NCBI RefSeq assembly: GCF_005047355.1
Contig: NZ_SUMC01000043.1
Coordinates: 1 to 64,000 of the forward strand
DNA: 64,000 bases
Origin: Actinacidiphila oryziradicis
Lineage (GTDB): Bacteria > Actinomycetota > Actinomycetes > Streptomycetales > Streptomycetaceae
Direction: 5' to 3'
Position numbers and translations under genes: made by a program. The notes under the pieces are model-generated. The model did no database searches and was not told the origin of the DNA. It saw nothing but the letters and a program-made list of their open reading frames with translations. Of this stretch, positions 62,405 to 64,000 are shown in pieces. How positions within the stretch are numbered: position 1 is the stretch's first letter; each line of letters begins with the position of its first letter.

Positions 62405-63056
62405 TTACGTCGTCCAAAGGCGTCCGGCCACCGGCTGGCCACCGGAGGCGGCTAAGGGTCGGCGTAGGTGTGTTGTCAGCATCCCACAGAGGCGCTGCGG
62501 GTGCCGATTATCGCGTCCGCGCAGGAGAGCGAGTTCGCCGCGGAACCTTCTGTAGCCCCACCCGGAGTTCTCGCGGGCCAGGCGCAGGACGAGAGACTGG
62601 ATGTTGCTGGGGGCACCTCCCAGCCGAAGGCTGGGGGAGGGTCGGCGGTCTGCCGGGGTGTGTGCGACGGGAGGCTTCGGCGTGGCGGCGGCGCATGAGG
62701 TCGCGGGCCACCTCAGGATCGTGTCCGGGGAGACGACCAGGTGCAGCTGCCGCAGCTTGGGCTTGGGGAGCCGATGGAGAAGCGCGGCAAGGAATGCGCG
62801 GTCCACCGCAGTGGCCCGTGGCCTGTCGGTTTGCCGCTGCAGGACGGCCAGCTGGTGGCGCAGCGGCAATATCTCCATGTCCTCGTCCACGTCGCTCATC
62901 GGCAGCAGCCGTATGAGGGCGAACACGCTTGAGACGGCGAGGTAGGGCAGTCGCAGCAGCACGATCCATCAGCCTGACACGCCTATCCGGCGATCACGGC
63001 CGTTCACAAGAACCTGCACGTCACAGGCCATGGATGGGGTTTTCGGCACCCGCAGG
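62405..63056 (-). pseudogene. Decayed relative of the 60-kb IS
   Basis: The minus strand encodes EILPLRHQLAVLQRQTDRPR and LHLVVSPDTILRW, then, after frame disruption, NIQSLVLRLARENSGWGYRR. These correspond to the N-terminal DNA-binding region of the transposase at 60096-61169. The catalytic core is absent. The right end GTTTTCGGCACCCGCAGGG (63039-63057) resembles the right inverted repeat of the intact IS, while the left part is lost. A REP-like palindrome is inserted within it. Confidence 0.75.
62608..62641. repeat. REP-like palindrome inside the IS remnant
   Basis: CACCTCCCAGCCGAAGGCTG followed by GGGGAGGG forms a stem (CCTCCCAGCC / GGCTGGGGGAGG) with a GAA loop. It interrupts the transposase remnant between sequence matching PPIPEE and LTSLIL of the intact protein. 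It looks like the short GC-rich palindromes scattered in Streptomyces genomes. Confidence 0.6.
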
Positions 63057-63218
63057 GTCGGATGTGACCGCCACCTTCGGTTGACACGAGTCAGAGGTAG
63101 ATCACCGGTTCGGGGCCGCCACTCTGACCTGGCCTCCGGTGAGGGTGGTTCGGCTTCGCGCCGCTGGGTCCAAGGACCGCGCTACTTCGGTTCCAACAGC
63201 CCTGTCTCGCCGGACACG

Positions 63219-64000
63219 CTAGACCAGGTCGTCGGGGGTGTGGCCGAAGGTGTGGGCCCGGTGTTCTGCGAGATCGCTGAAGGAGCGGGCGGCGGCGCTC
63301 TGGTAGGCGGTATCCCGGCGGAGCATTGTGACGGTTCGTGAGGGGAGTGGGGGGTCGACGGGTACGGAGTGGAGGTGGGGCTGTTCGCGGGTGATGGCGT
63401 CGGGTAGCACGGTGGCGAGGCTGGTTCGTTGGACGATCGCAACGAGCGCATTGACGGAATTGGCCTCGATGGCGACCTGTGGTCGGACCCGGTGGTCGGC
63501 GAGGTACTGGTCGATGTGGTGCCGGGTAGCGAAGTCCGGGCTGAGCAGGGCGAGTTGCTGGTCGCGCAGTTCGCGGACCGGTATCGGGCCCGGGCGGGTC
63601 GCGTAGGGGTGGGTGGAGGCGACGACGAGGCCGAGGTTTTCGGTGAACAGGGCGGTGGCGGTGATGGCCGGTAGGTGTGCTCCGCCGAAGGCGATGCCGA
63701 GGTCGAGCTGGTCGGCGGCGAGCTCGGACTCGATGCGGTCCTGTGTCATCTCGCGGATGTCCAGGGTGATCCCGGGGTAGCGCGCGTGGAAGTCCTCGAC
63801 GAGCGGCCCGATCAGGTAGGCGGTGAAGGTCGGGGTCATGGCCAGGCGCAGGGTGCCGTGCGAGAGGTCCTGGACGTCGCGGACCGCGCGCTCGGCTGCG
63901 GCGAGGTCGCGCAGGGCTTGGCGTGCGTAGTGGGTGTAGGCCTGGCCGGCGTCGGTGAGGCGCACGGTGCGCCCGGAGCGGTCTAGGAGTTGCACGTGTA
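63219..64000 (-). CDS. LysR family regulator, N-terminus beyond the window
   Basis: The 3' ~258 codons of a LysR-type regulator. It begins inside the winged helix (QLLDRSGRTVRLTDAGQAYT), then the linker helix, then the effector domain (GTLRLAMTPTFTAYLIGPLV; DLGIAFGGAHLPAITATALF; IEANSVNALVAIVQRTSLAT). The pattern resembles CynR-like proteins. The helix-turn-helix start lies past position 64000. It is on the far side of the tRNA scar, so it may belong to the integrated DNA and need not regulate the catabolic genes. Confidence 0.88.
   Translation of the reverse strand, partial: HVQLLDRSGRTVRLTDAGQAYTHYARQALRDLAAAERAVRDVQDLSHGTLRLAMTPTFTAYLIGPLVEDFHARYPGITLDIREMTQDRIESELAADQLDLGIAFGGAHLPAITATALFTENLGLVVASTHPYATRPGPIPVRELRDQQLALLSPDFATRHHIDQYLADHRVRPQVAIEANSVNALVAIVQRTSLATVLPDAITREQPHLHSVPVDPPLPSRTVTMLRRDTAYQSAAARSFSDLAEHRAHTFGHTPDDLV

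Overview
The window looks like part of a high-GC actinobacterial chromosome, most likely Streptomyces or a close relative. The evidence is the strong third-position G/C codon use, frequent GTG and TTG starts, 4-nt start/stop overlaps (GTGA, ATGA), an integrated six-gene mce operon with its own ATPase, and actinobacterial families such as DUF6158 and ANTAR/GAF fragments. It is dominated by CoA-dependent catabolism of an aromatic acid and by import of a hydrophobic substrate. Mobile DNA scars lie at both ends.

1-4.9 kb is a scar zone. It holds an intact PaaX-type regulator, a decayed acyl-CoA ligase interrupted by a small inverted-repeat insertion, an intact amidohydrolase, and fragments of a thiolase, a GAF-domain protein, an ANTAR protein and a mce-locus gene. 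Much of it is a diverged inverted duplicate of 25.5-28.7 kb. 5.0-9.4 kb encodes an MBL-fold hydrolase, an aldo/keto reductase, a PaaZ/BoxD-like semialdehyde dehydrogenase and a PaaY-like hexapeptide protein. A second PaaX-family gene (9.6 kb) is divergent from these.

10.6-23.2 kb (minus strand) is an aerobic benzoyl-CoA (box) pathway: benzoyl-CoA epoxidase BoxB, ring-opening BoxC, benzoate-CoA ligase, a separate TrxR-like ferredoxin reductase and 7Fe ferredoxin (in place of BoxA), a P450, a CaiB-type CoA-transferase, then thiolase, 3-hydroxyacyl-CoA dehydrogenase and enoyl-CoA hydratase. With the 7.3-kb dehydrogenase this forms a complete route from benzoate to acetyl-CoA plus succinyl-CoA. 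23.4-28.5 kb holds a nitronate monooxygenase-like flavoprotein, an extra adenylate kinase, a second acyl-CoA ligase and a frameshifted PaaX copy.

28.6-47.2 kb (minus strand) is an mce transporter locus: P450, 3Fe-4S ferredoxin, SCP2 protein, two YrbE permeases, ATPase, MceA-F, lytic transglycosylase, MMPL transporter, PpiC-type isomerase and a small membrane protein. 48.0-59.7 kb is a second catabolic cluster: two Zn alcohol dehydrogenases (one resembling aryl-alcohol dehydrogenases), two aldehyde dehydrogenases, two crotonases, an AMP-ligase, two ferredoxins and a ferredoxin reductase. It could supply aromatic or side-chain alcohol to aldehyde to acid steps upstream of CoA activation.

59.7-64 kb is mobile: an IS1182-type remnant, an intact IS with inverted ends, a decayed relative of that IS carrying a REP-like palindrome, the 3' half of tRNA-Thr(CGU) with its terminator (an attachment-site scar), and the start of a LysR gene.

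The most interesting signal is a shared promoter dyad, TMTACR-N25-YGTAGR with half-sites exactly 31 bp apart. It occurs upstream of boxC, the P450, both ligase/paaX promoter copies, a crotonase and the alcohol dehydrogenase/crotonase divergon, with a near-match before an aldehyde dehydrogenase and a weaker one before boxB. It suggests one regulon spanning both catabolic clusters, most plausibly read by the PaaX paralogues.
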